DNA of 46,390 bases. Origin: Marivivens sp. GTDB taxonomy: Bacteria > Pseudomonadota > Alphaproteobacteria > Rhodobacterales > Rhodobacteraceae. Location: the NCBI GenBank assembly GCA_030827165.1, contig JAURFB010000010.1, positions 1 to 46,390 on the forward strand. The letters run 5' to 3'. Shown here one piece after another: positions 20,045 through 26,254 of the stretch; position 1 is the first letter of the stretch, and each line of letters starts with the position of its first letter. The position numbers and the translations under genes are program-made. A model generated the notes under the pieces. The model saw only the letters and a program-made list of their open reading frames with translations, was not told where the DNA came from and searched no databases.

Positions 20045-20076
20045 AGCATGAGCCCCTGTCTTCGTTCCATTGGGAT

Positions 20077-20829
20077 TTAGGCATCTTTTGCCGCTCTCGC
20101 TAGTGCCAAGATGCAAACCTCGCTTGCGCCCGCCGCATAGCAGGCCCGCGTCGCGGCGCCAAAGGTCGCGCCCGAAGTCATTACATCGTCAACAAGAAGA
20201 ACGGGCCGCTGCCGAATCTCGCCCGCGCGCACCGGGTTTGCGGCAATGGCATCCTCAAGAAGCGCGAACCGCTCATTGCGGTCTGGGAAATCGAGTGGGG
20301 GCGTTCGGCGCATCCGCACCAGCGCATCCGGACAGACCTGCCTCTCCGTCTGCCTGCCCAGCGCCAGAGCCAGAAGCGCGGCCTGGTTGTAGCGGCGACG
20401 CATCCGGCGCGACCAATGGAGCGGGATCGGCACGATAACGGTTTCGGGGCGCAACAGCGGCCTTGCCGCCCACGCCATCAAAGGAGCGACAACCCGCGCG
20501 ATCTCGGTTCGGTCGCCGCTTTTCAAAGCAATGACCAGCTTGCGGCCCCCACCGGCATAGGCATAGGCGGCTCTGCCGCGCAGCCAGGGCCTGGCGTGCG
20601 CGAGGCAATCGTCGCAATAAAGGCGCTCTCCGCCGATCGCCTCGCCTGCAAGGCCGACTCCGCAAGCGTCACATATCGCGCCCTCGACAAACCTTGTGTC
20701 GCGCCAGCAAGCTGGGCAAAGCCCAAAGTCTGCCTCGGTAGGTTCGCTGCAAAGGGCGCATTTGGGCGGATAAAGCGCTGCGACGACGCTTTGCATTCCT
20801 GCTGACACAGCCGTAAGAACATTCGCCAT
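20077..20829 (-). CDS. ComF-family amidophosphoribosyltransferase-like protein
   Basis: About 250 residues. An N-terminal zinc-finger-like region (CALCSEPTEADFGLCPACW, then CDACG and CDDC) is followed by a phosphoribosyltransferase fold with IVPIPLHWSRRMRRRYNQA and the PRPP-binding motif RPVLLVDDVMTSGATF. ComF in Gram-positives and GntX/ComF in Gram-negatives are linked to DNA uptake or carbon use; the role here is not known. I chose the ATG at 20829, which has GGGG upstream and overlaps the start codon of the divergent methyltransferase. An internal ATG at 20796 (MQSVVAALYPPKC) is also possible. grxC follows. Confidence 0.92.
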   Translation of the reverse strand: MANVLTAVSAGMQSVVAALYPPKCALCSEPTEADFGLCPACWRDTRFVEGAICDACGVGLAGEAIGGERLYCDDCLAHARPWLRGRAAYAYAGGGRKLVIALKSGDRTEIARVVAPLMAWAARPLLRPETVIVPIPLHWSRRMRRRYNQAALLALALGRQTERQVCPDALVRMRRTPPLDFPDRNERFALLEDAIAANPVRAGEIRQRPVLLVDDVMTSGATFGAATRACYAAGASEVCILALARAAKDA

Positions 20830-21667
20830 GAATACCCCGCCCATCCTCACTGACCAGACTGCTCTCGCCCGGAACCGCCAGCGCGCCCGCAGCCTTGCAA
20901 GCGGGCCCGCGCTGTTTCTGCACGAGGCCCTCCTGAACGAGATTGAGGAAAGGCTCGCCGAGGTTAACAAAGTCTTTACGGCCCCGGCCATCGTGACCGG
21001 CTGGCCCGAGGTCTGGACCGCCGCCCTTCCGGGGGCGACCACGTGCATCGACGCAGAAACCGTGTCGCTGGAACCCGTGGCACATGATCTCGTACTCGAT
21101 ACGCTGACGCTGCATTGGGCAAACGATCCGGTTGGGCGACTTGTTCAGGCGCGGCGCGCGCTCCGGCCCGATGGCTTGATGATCGCGGCACTTTTCGGCG
21201 GGCGGACCCTGCACGAGCTGCATGCCTCGCTTGCCGAGGCGGAGGCGCGGGTCAGCGGCGGTCTGTCCCCGCGGGTCGCGCCGATGGCAGAGATCCGCGA
21301 CCTTGGCGGACTTCTTCAGCGAGCCGGCTTCGCTTTGCCGGTCGCCGACAGCATGACCCTGACCGTGTCTTATGAGACACCTTGGCACCTCATGCGCGAT
21401 TTGCGGGCCATGGGCGAGACCAACGCGCTGGCAAACAGGCTTCGTCACCCGACCGGCCGCGCCGTTCTGAACGAGGCGGCCCGCATCTATGCAGAGAGCT
21501 TCCCGCACGGCGACGACCGCGTCGCTGCGACTTTCGAGATCATTCTCCTGACAGGCTGGGCTCCTGACGAAAGCCAGCAAAAGCCGCTCCGCCCCGGAAG
21601 TGCCGCCCAACGGCTGGCCGATGCTCTTGGTGCGGCCGAAACGCCTTTGCCGGATGATCCGGTTTGA
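20828..21667 (+). CDS. NDUFAF5-like SAM-dependent methyltransferase family protein
   Basis: 279-residue protein resembling the BioC/NDUFAF5 group of class I methyltransferases, conserved in alphaproteobacteria and related to the mitochondrial complex I assembly factor. Recognisable blocks are ALFLHEALLNEIEERLAEVN at the start, DLVLDTLTLHWANDPVG, GLSPRVAPMAEIRDLGGLLQ and the C-terminal ATFEIILLTGWAPDESQ. Where a glycine-rich SAM motif I is expected there is only TAPAIVTGWPEVW, so SAM binding is doubtful or non-canonical. The start codon overlaps that of divergent comF. A role in respiratory complex assembly is inferred from homology memory only. Confidence 0.88.
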   Translation: MNTPPILTDQTALARNRQRARSLASGPALFLHEALLNEIEERLAEVNKVFTAPAIVTGWPEVWTAALPGATTCIDAETVSLEPVAHDLVLDTLTLHWANDPVGRLVQARRALRPDGLMIAALFGGRTLHELHASLAEAEARVSGGLSPRVAPMAEIRDLGGLLQRAGFALPVADSMTLTVSYETPWHLMRDLRAMGETNALANRLRHPTGRAVLNEAARIYAESFPHGDDRVAATFEIILLTGWAPDESQQKPLRPGSAAQRLADALGAAETPLPDDPV

Positions 21668-21725
21668 TCCGCCCGCGTAATCCTCTATGCCAGACTGACA
21701 GAATGACGATAATAGGCCCTGCTCG

Positions 21726-22802
21726 ATGACCAACGCCAAGTTTCCCGCCGTCGCTGGCGCACCCGCGGTTTGCCCGGCCCATGCCCCGAAGGACCACCCG
21801 GCAATCCGGCCTGCGAAGGTCGGCGTTCTGATCGCCAACCTCGGCACGCCCGATTCGACCGACTATTGGCCGATGCGGCGCTATCTGAGCGAGTTTCTCT
21901 CCGACAAGCGCGTGGTCGATTATCCTGCGTGGAAATGGCAACCCATCCTGCAGGGGATCATCCTCTCGCGCCGCCCGCAGAAATCCGGCGCCGCGTATCG
22001 GTCGATCTGGAATACCGAGCGCAATGAAAGCCCGCTTCTGACCATCACACGCGACCAAACCGACGCGATCCGCAGATCGCTCGAGGCGGTCTATGGCGAT
22101 CAGGTTCTTGTCGATTTCTGTATGCGCTACGGCAACCCGTCAACCGAATCGAAAGTTCGCGAGATGATTGACGCCGGATGCGACAAGATCCTCTTCTTCC
22201 CGCTCTATCCTCACTATGCGGGCGCCACATGGGCCACCGCGAATGACCAGTTCTTCCGCGCACTGATGAAAGAGAAGCGCCAGCCGTCAATCAGGATCGT
22301 CCCGCCCTATTTCGAAGACGCCGCCTATATCGACGCGCTTGCCGGTTCGGTCGAGCGCGCCTACAAGGCAGCCAAGGTGAAGCCCGATCTTCTCGTCTGC
22401 TCCTATCACGGCGTTCCGGAGCGCTATCTTCAGGAAGGCGATCCTTATCACTGTCAGTGCCAAAAGACGACGCGGCTCCTCAAGGAGCGGCTCGGTTGGT
22501 CAGACGACCAGCTGATGTCGACCTTCCAGTCGAAATTCGGCCCCGAGGAATGGCTCAAGCCCTATACGGTCGAGGAAGTCGCGCGGCAGGCCCAGAAAGG
22601 CGTGAAAAACATCGCCGTGATCGCCCCGGCCTTTTCTGCCGACTGCATCGAGACGCTCGAGGAAATTCAGGAAGAGATCCGCGAAAGCTTTGAGCACGCG
22701 GGCGGCGAGAATTTCACCTATATCCCCTGCCTCAATGCTGAAGACGCGCATATCGCCGCCCTTGCGGGGCTAATTCAGTCCAATTTGCAAGGTTGGGCCT
22801 GA
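21726..22802 (+). CDS. hemH: Ferrochelatase
   Basis: Inserts ferrous iron into protoporphyrin IX, the last step of protoheme synthesis. The 358-residue protein has a 30-residue N-terminal extension before KVGVLIANLGTPDS, then FLSDKRVVDYP and the catalytic His block LLVCSYHGVPERY. The conserved acidic helix PAFSADCIETLEEIQEE is near residues 300-318, and a C-terminal NFTYIPCLN block follows. The ATG at 21726 has only a weak ribosome site. It lies 58 bases after the methyltransferase gene on the same strand and ends at a strong hairpin terminator. hemW, also tied to heme, lies at the far end of the window. Confidence 0.98.
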   Translation: MTNAKFPAVAGAPAVCPAHAPKDHPAIRPAKVGVLIANLGTPDSTDYWPMRRYLSEFLSDKRVVDYPAWKWQPILQGIILSRRPQKSGAAYRSIWNTERNESPLLTITRDQTDAIRRSLEAVYGDQVLVDFCMRYGNPSTESKVREMIDAGCDKILFFPLYPHYAGATWATANDQFFRALMKEKRQPSIRIVPPYFEDAAYIDALAGSVERAYKAAKVKPDLLVCSYHGVPERYLQEGDPYHCQCQKTTRLLKERLGWSDDQLMSTFQSKFGPEEWLKPYTVEEVARQAQKGVKNIAVIAPAFSADCIETLEEIQEEIRESFEHAGGENFTYIPCLNAEDAHIAALAGLIQSNLQGWA

Positions 22803-22807
22803 AAAGA

Positions 22808-22839
22808 AGAAGGGCGGCAGATTGCTCCGCCGCCCTTCT
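22808..22839. terminator. Bidirectional terminator after hemH
   Basis: An 11-bp perfect stem (AGAAGGGCGGC at 22808-22818 with its complement at 22829-22839) encloses a 10-base loop. It lies six bases after the hemH stop and 23 bases before the end of the convergent small membrane-protein gene. The plus-strand T run is short; on the minus strand the A-rich 22802-22811 gives TTCTTCTTTTC. It probably ends both transcripts. Confidence 0.75.
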
Positions 22840-22862
22840 CCCTAGATCTCTGTCTGACCGAC

Positions 22863-23060
22863 TTAGGCCGACGGCATCAGCGCCATGGCGATGAGGGCGA
22901 TCAGGATCAGCGGGATCAGCATGCCCATGCCCGCCGAACCGGCAGCGGCTTCTTCGATCACAACCGGGCTCATTTCCATGATCGGCTCGGCCATGCCACC
23001 AGCGAAGGCGGCCGACGCGACAGCCACGAGAGCAACGGCGACGACAACGATTTTTTTCAT
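22863..23060 (-). CDS. Small exported/membrane protein of unknown function
   Basis: 65 residues from the ATG at 23060, with GGAG upstream. The product has a signal peptide (KKIVVVAVALVAVASAAFAGG), a short acidic periplasmic middle (MAEPIMEMSPVVIEEAAAGS) and a C-terminal hydrophobic helix (GMLIPLILIALIAMALMP) ending almost at the C-terminus. This gives a bitopic mini-protein or a signal-peptide-plus-anchor arrangement. I recall comparable short proteins with a GGMAEP-like start in roseobacters but can name no function. Nothing catalytic is present. The open frame extends upstream to 23120 without supporting signals. Confidence 0.8.
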   Translation of the reverse strand: MKKIVVVAVALVAVASAAFAGGMAEPIMEMSPVVIEEAAAGSAGMGMLIPLILIALIAMALMPSA

Positions 23061-23170
23061 TACATTTCTCCAGTTTTCGCCCACCACCTTTTTTGTAAGA
23101 GGATGGCAGCGGGCACCCAAGACATACCTCGTGCTTATCTCTAAGCAGAATAATTAGCGATTTGCCAAGT

Positions 23171-23203
23171 CCCCAGATCGGCAAACACCCCCAGATCAGC
23201 AAA
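23171..23203. repeat. Two direct repeats of 15 bases
   Basis: CCCCAGATCGGCAAA (23171-23185) and CCCCAGATCAGCAAA (23189-23203) differ at one base and have an 18-base period. They lie in the 149-base gap between the L,D-transpeptidase stop and the small membrane-protein gene. They could be paired binding sites for a regulator of the small gene, though the distance of more than 110 bases is large. The rest of the gap shows no clear promoter. Confidence 0.6.
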
Positions 23204-23209
23204 AATTCG

Positions 23210-23806
23210 TCAAATAAGCAACACTTGCGTGCCAACCTTGGCCAGCGAAAAGAGCTCTGTGATGTGCTCGTTGTAAAGGCCAACGCAGCCGTTTGACGAC
23301 CGCCTACCTATCTTGCGCGTGTCATGCGTGCCGTGAATCCGGTAATACTGCCAAGACAGATAGAGCGCCAGCGGGCCAAGAGGGTTGGTCGGATCGCCGC
23401 CCGGGATCACTGCCGGCCACTCGGGATTGCGCTCGCGCATCGAGGGCGTCGGCCTCCAGGTCGGGTTCACGACCTTTTGAACAACCTCCGTGCGCCCCTT
23501 CCGCGTCAGATCGTCGGTGAGCGGGACGCTGGTCGGATAAAGTTTGTAGATCGTTGCGTCTTGCGACCAGTAGTGCAGTGCGCGCGAGGTGATATCGACC
23601 AAAATCGCCCCGTTCCGCAGGCTGCTGAAATAGGGCTGCCAGTCGAGCGACCGAAAGCTCGAAATATTGTGGGTGAGGGTCTGCGATATCTCGCGCTCGA
23701 TCTCGGTCGTGCCCTCTGACTGCGCCATCGCTCCGCTTGCCGCTGTTGCGGCAAGGCCGGCCACGAAGGCGCGGCGCCCAAAGGTGCGGGTGGTATGATC
23801 CGACAT
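23210..23806 (-). CDS. L,D-transpeptidase (YkuD/ErfK type) with Tat-like signal
   Basis: 198-residue exported enzyme expected to act on peptidoglycan stem peptides (3-3 crosslinks or lipoprotein attachment). The N-terminus RTFGRRAFVAGLAATAASGAMA has a twin-arginine RRAF motif and an AMA cleavage region. The YkuD core contains GPLALYLSWQYYRIHGTHD and the active-site cysteine in GRRSSNGCVGLYNEHI. Gly and Leu follow where many relatives have Arg and Met. The ATG at 23806 has AGGAGC upstream. It stands beside a CAP-domain lipoprotein and a second L,D-transpeptidase, so the area looks like an envelope-maintenance cluster. Confidence 0.93.
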   Translation of the reverse strand: MSDHTTRTFGRRAFVAGLAATAASGAMAQSEGTTEIEREISQTLTHNISSFRSLDWQPYFSSLRNGAILVDITSRALHYWSQDATIYKLYPTSVPLTDDLTRKGRTEVVQKVVNPTWRPTPSMRERNPEWPAVIPGGDPTNPLGPLALYLSWQYYRIHGTHDTRKIGRRSSNGCVGLYNEHITELFSLAKVGTQVLLI

Positions 23807-23963
23807 CTGCTCTGCTCCTGGGTCTGGCCAGCGTCTCTGTATGCCGCCTCATAGTTGAGAACCGACGGCAGGCGCAATTCAATCCGGCGTGACATGTGCT
23901 TTCCGGGTTTGATGTGCCGAAGCGGACAGGCTAATCAGACGCGGAAACCTTGAGGAGGCCCCG

Positions 23964-24476
23964 ATGAACCGCCGCGCTGCACTTTTGGCTCTGCTTTCGG
24001 CCACCGTCGCCGCCTGCGCGCCCACAACTCGGGCCAAAATCGGCCCCGACGGCCTGCCGCTTCCTCAGATCTATCGTATAGCGCCAGACGGCCAAGATCC
24101 GGTGATGTTTCACTTTCTCGACGGCATGAACGCGTTGCGGAAAGCGGCTGGCGTGGCGGCCGTCGCCTACAACGCCCAGCTCAACGCAGCCGCCGCAACC
24201 CATTCGCGCGACATGGCGATCCAGAACCGGCCCTGGCATTTCGGGTCTGACGGCTCATCCCCGCTCGAACGCGCCCGCCGCGTCGGTTTTCCCGGACGCA
24301 TCATGGGCGAGAACATTTCCGAGACCTACGAGACCGAACTGCAAACGCTCGCGGCATGGATGCAGCAAGAGGATACGCGATCCGTGGTCCTTGATCCGTC
24401 GGTCACCGTGATCGGCTTTGCCTGGTATCAAGAGCCTGCCGGCAAGATCTGGTGGACGCTGGTGACGGGCCGCTAG
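23964..24476 (+). CDS. CAP-domain (SCP/PR1-like) lipoprotein
   Basis: 170-residue secreted protein with a lipoprotein signal: MNRRAALLALLSATVAAC, lipobox VAAC with lipidated Cys18. The CAP/SCP fold follows, shown by LDGMNALRKAAGVAAVAYNA, LNAAAATHSRDMAIQN, HFGSDGSSPLERARRVGF, MGENISETY and the C-terminal VIGFAWYQEPAGKIWWTLVTGR. Bacterial CAP proteins (YkwD type) are poorly characterised. The His-Glu pocket residues appear present (HSRDM, GEN). GAGGAGG precedes the ATG. Its TAG shares CTAG with the stop of the convergent L,D-transpeptidase. Anchorage, probably to the outer membrane, is inferred from the lipobox. Confidence 0.92.
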   Translation: MNRRAALLALLSATVAACAPTTRAKIGPDGLPLPQIYRIAPDGQDPVMFHFLDGMNALRKAAGVAAVAYNAQLNAAAATHSRDMAIQNRPWHFGSDGSSPLERARRVGFPGRIMGENISETYETELQTLAAWMQQEDTRSVVLDPSVTVIGFAWYQEPAGKIWWTLVTGR

Positions 24477-24970
24477 GGGTGGATGAAGATCGGTGTACCG
24501 GTCTCGACCATGGCGAAGATCTCTTCAACCTCGCTGTTCGTGACGGCGATGCAGCCATAGGTCCAATCCTTGGCGCGCAGCTTTCCGTTCGGCGTGCCGT
24601 GGATGAAAATATCTCCGCCCGGTGATTTGCCCAGCGCAGCGGCGGCAGCCCTGTCTCGCGTATTTGGATAAGAGATGCCAAGCGACAGGTGATATTCGCT
24701 GTTTTCGTTCTTCCAGAAGATCCGATAGGCGCCTTCGGGCGTCTTGCCATCGCCTTCAAAAGCCTTGTGGCCCTCGGGCGCAAAGCCAAGGTCAATATCA
24801 TAGGCACGAACGATGGCCTCACCCGCCACCAGAAACATCCTGCGCGTCGCCTTGTGCACGACGATCGCGGTGATCTGCGGGCCTTCATACACGGGCAACT
24901 TGGGCGCAGCCGAAAGCGCGCCCACCGCCAGCATGACCGCCGCGAGAAGTCCGATAATAAGATTCCGCAT
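24473..24970 (-). CDS. L,D-transpeptidase family protein (YafK type)
   Basis: 165-residue exported protein. After a signal or anchor segment (LIIGLLAAVMLAVGALSAAP) comes a compact YkuD-fold domain: ITAIVVHKATRRMFLV, DIDLGFAPEGHKAFEGDGKT, PEGAYRIFWKNENSEYHLSL, the His loop GGDIFIHGTPN and the active-site WTYGCIAVTNSEVEEI. The GCIAVTN form is typical of YafK-like members, whose E. coli relative (DpaA/YafK) cleaves rather than makes peptidoglycan-lipoprotein links. That makes hydrolase or transferase activity equally possible here. Its stop overlaps the CAP lipoprotein stop. Confidence 0.92.
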   Translation of the reverse strand: MRNLIIGLLAAVMLAVGALSAAPKLPVYEGPQITAIVVHKATRRMFLVAGEAIVRAYDIDLGFAPEGHKAFEGDGKTPEGAYRIFWKNENSEYHLSLGISYPNTRDRAAAAALGKSPGGDIFIHGTPNGKLRAKDWTYGCIAVTNSEVEEIFAMVETGTPIFIHP

Positions 24971-25054
24971 CCTGCCTACTCGTGCGCTTTGCGCGCCATT
25001 TGCCGCAGATTATAGCAGATTCGCCCCTGAGGCCAGTAACAGTTTCGCGGGGCC

Positions 25055-26254
25055 TTATCGAACCAACTTGGCGGCAACCTCGATGTGGTTGCTCCAGCGA
25101 AACTGGTCGACAACCACAAGCGATTCGATCCTGAAACCGGCGGCGATCAGGGCTTTCGCGTCCCGAGCGAATGTCACCGGGTTGCACGACACCATCGCCA
25201 CGAGAGGCACCGTCGAGGCCGCGATCTCGGCCACTTGCGCCTCGGCGCCAGCGCGGGGCGGATCTATGACGACAGCGTCAAACTTTGACAGTTCTTCCGG
25301 CAAGAGCGGCCTGCGAAACAGATCGCGCGCCTCGGTGGTGACCCGCTTGAGCCCCTGCGCCTCGCGCCAGCCGCGATCAAGCGCCTCGACCATCGCCTTT
25401 TCGCCCTCGACGGCATGGATTTCGGAAGTTTCGGCCAGTGGCAAGGCGAAGGTGCCGCAGCCCGAGAAAAGATCAACAATCCGCGCGCGTCCCTGAACAG
25501 CCGCCTTGACGGCTTTCAACAGCGCGGCTTCCCCTTCAGCCGTCGCCTGCAAGAAGGCCCCTGCTGGCGGCACGACCAACGCCCTGCCAAACCGCTGATG
25601 CGGCGGCTCGATCATCACGACCTGTTCGTCCTGCCAGACGAGGCGGGCGATCTTGTGGCGCTGGGCAAGCATCGCAAGCTCAATCCGAAGCTCTCCGGTC
25701 AGTTCCTTGTCGGTATCGATCTGGATGTCGGGGCCAGACAGGCTCGCCGTGACGGTCAGGCCGATCTCGCCCTTGCGCGACGCCGCAATCGCGGTGAGGT
25801 CGTGCAGCGCAGGAAGGGTCGCCATCAAAGCGGGCGACAGAAGCTTGCACTCCGGCACCTCGACCAAGACATCCGAGCCGCGGCCATGAAAGCCTACGAG
25901 CGTCCCTTTCTTGGTGCGGCGGCCCGAAGGTTTGGCGCGGCGGCGGGCGGCGGGCGGGGATGTTTCGATCGCAGGCGCCGGCGCGTCTATCCCTTGCGCG
26001 GCAAGCGCGCGGACGACGGTCTGGACCTTCCATCCAGCGACAAACTCATCGCTTGCGTGCTGCATCGCACAGCCTCCGCAGCTCTTGAAATGGCGGCACG
26101 GCGGCGCGACACGATCCGCCGAGGGTGTCAGGATTCGCGCGGACCCCTCCTCGAGAAGCTCGATCTCTTCCCCCGGCAGGACACGGGGCACGAACTGGCC
26201 CTCGGCGGTGTGGCCAAGGCCCTGATGGGTCAGATGCTCAACGCGGGTCGTCAC
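25055..26254 (-). CDS. RumA/RlmD-type RNA (uracil-C5) methyltransferase
   Basis: 399-residue class I SAM-dependent enzyme of the TrmA/RumA family, methylating uridine C5 in RNA, most likely 23S rRNA. Iron-sulfur cluster cysteines appear in CRHFKSCGGC plus VPECKLLSP. SAM motif I is IVDLFSGCGTFALPLA, then VIDPPRAGAEAQV and the catalytic Cys in MVSCNPVTFARDAKAL. The closing Arg-rich QFRWSNHIEVAAKLVR is typical. The GTG at 26254 (VTTRVEHLTHQGLGHTAEG) overlaps the upstream ABC transporter stop by four bases. The exact target (U747, U1939 or both) cannot be told from sequence. Confidence 0.94.
   Translation of the reverse strand: MTTRVEHLTHQGLGHTAEGQFVPRVLPGEEIELLEEGSARILTPSADRVAPPCRHFKSCGGCAMQHASDEFVAGWKVQTVVRALAAQGIDAPAPAIETSPPAARRRAKPSGRRTKKGTLVGFHGRGSDVLVEVPECKLLSPALMATLPALHDLTAIAASRKGEIGLTVTASLSGPDIQIDTDKELTGELRIELAMLAQRHKIARLVWQDEQVVMIEPPHQRFGRALVVPPAGAFLQATAEGEAALLKAVKAAVQGRARIVDLFSGCGTFALPLAETSEIHAVEGEKAMVEALDRGWREAQGLKRVTTEARDLFRRPLLPEELSKFDAVVIDPPRAGAEAQVAEIAASTVPLVAMVSCNPVTFARDAKALIAAGFRIESLVVVDQFRWSNHIEVAAKLVR

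Noticed and set aside
20794-20829. Calling comF from the far upstream end of its open frame (21048)
   Set aside because: The extra about 70 residues lie antisense inside the methyltransferase gene, are low-complexity Arg/Ala-rich and precede the normal zinc-finger start.
23210-23806. Loss of function in the first L,D-transpeptidase because Arg is missing after the active-site Cys
   Set aside because: The SSNGCVGLYNEHI variant keeps the Ser, Gly and catalytic Cys, and I recall the same form in relatives, so inactivation is not supported.
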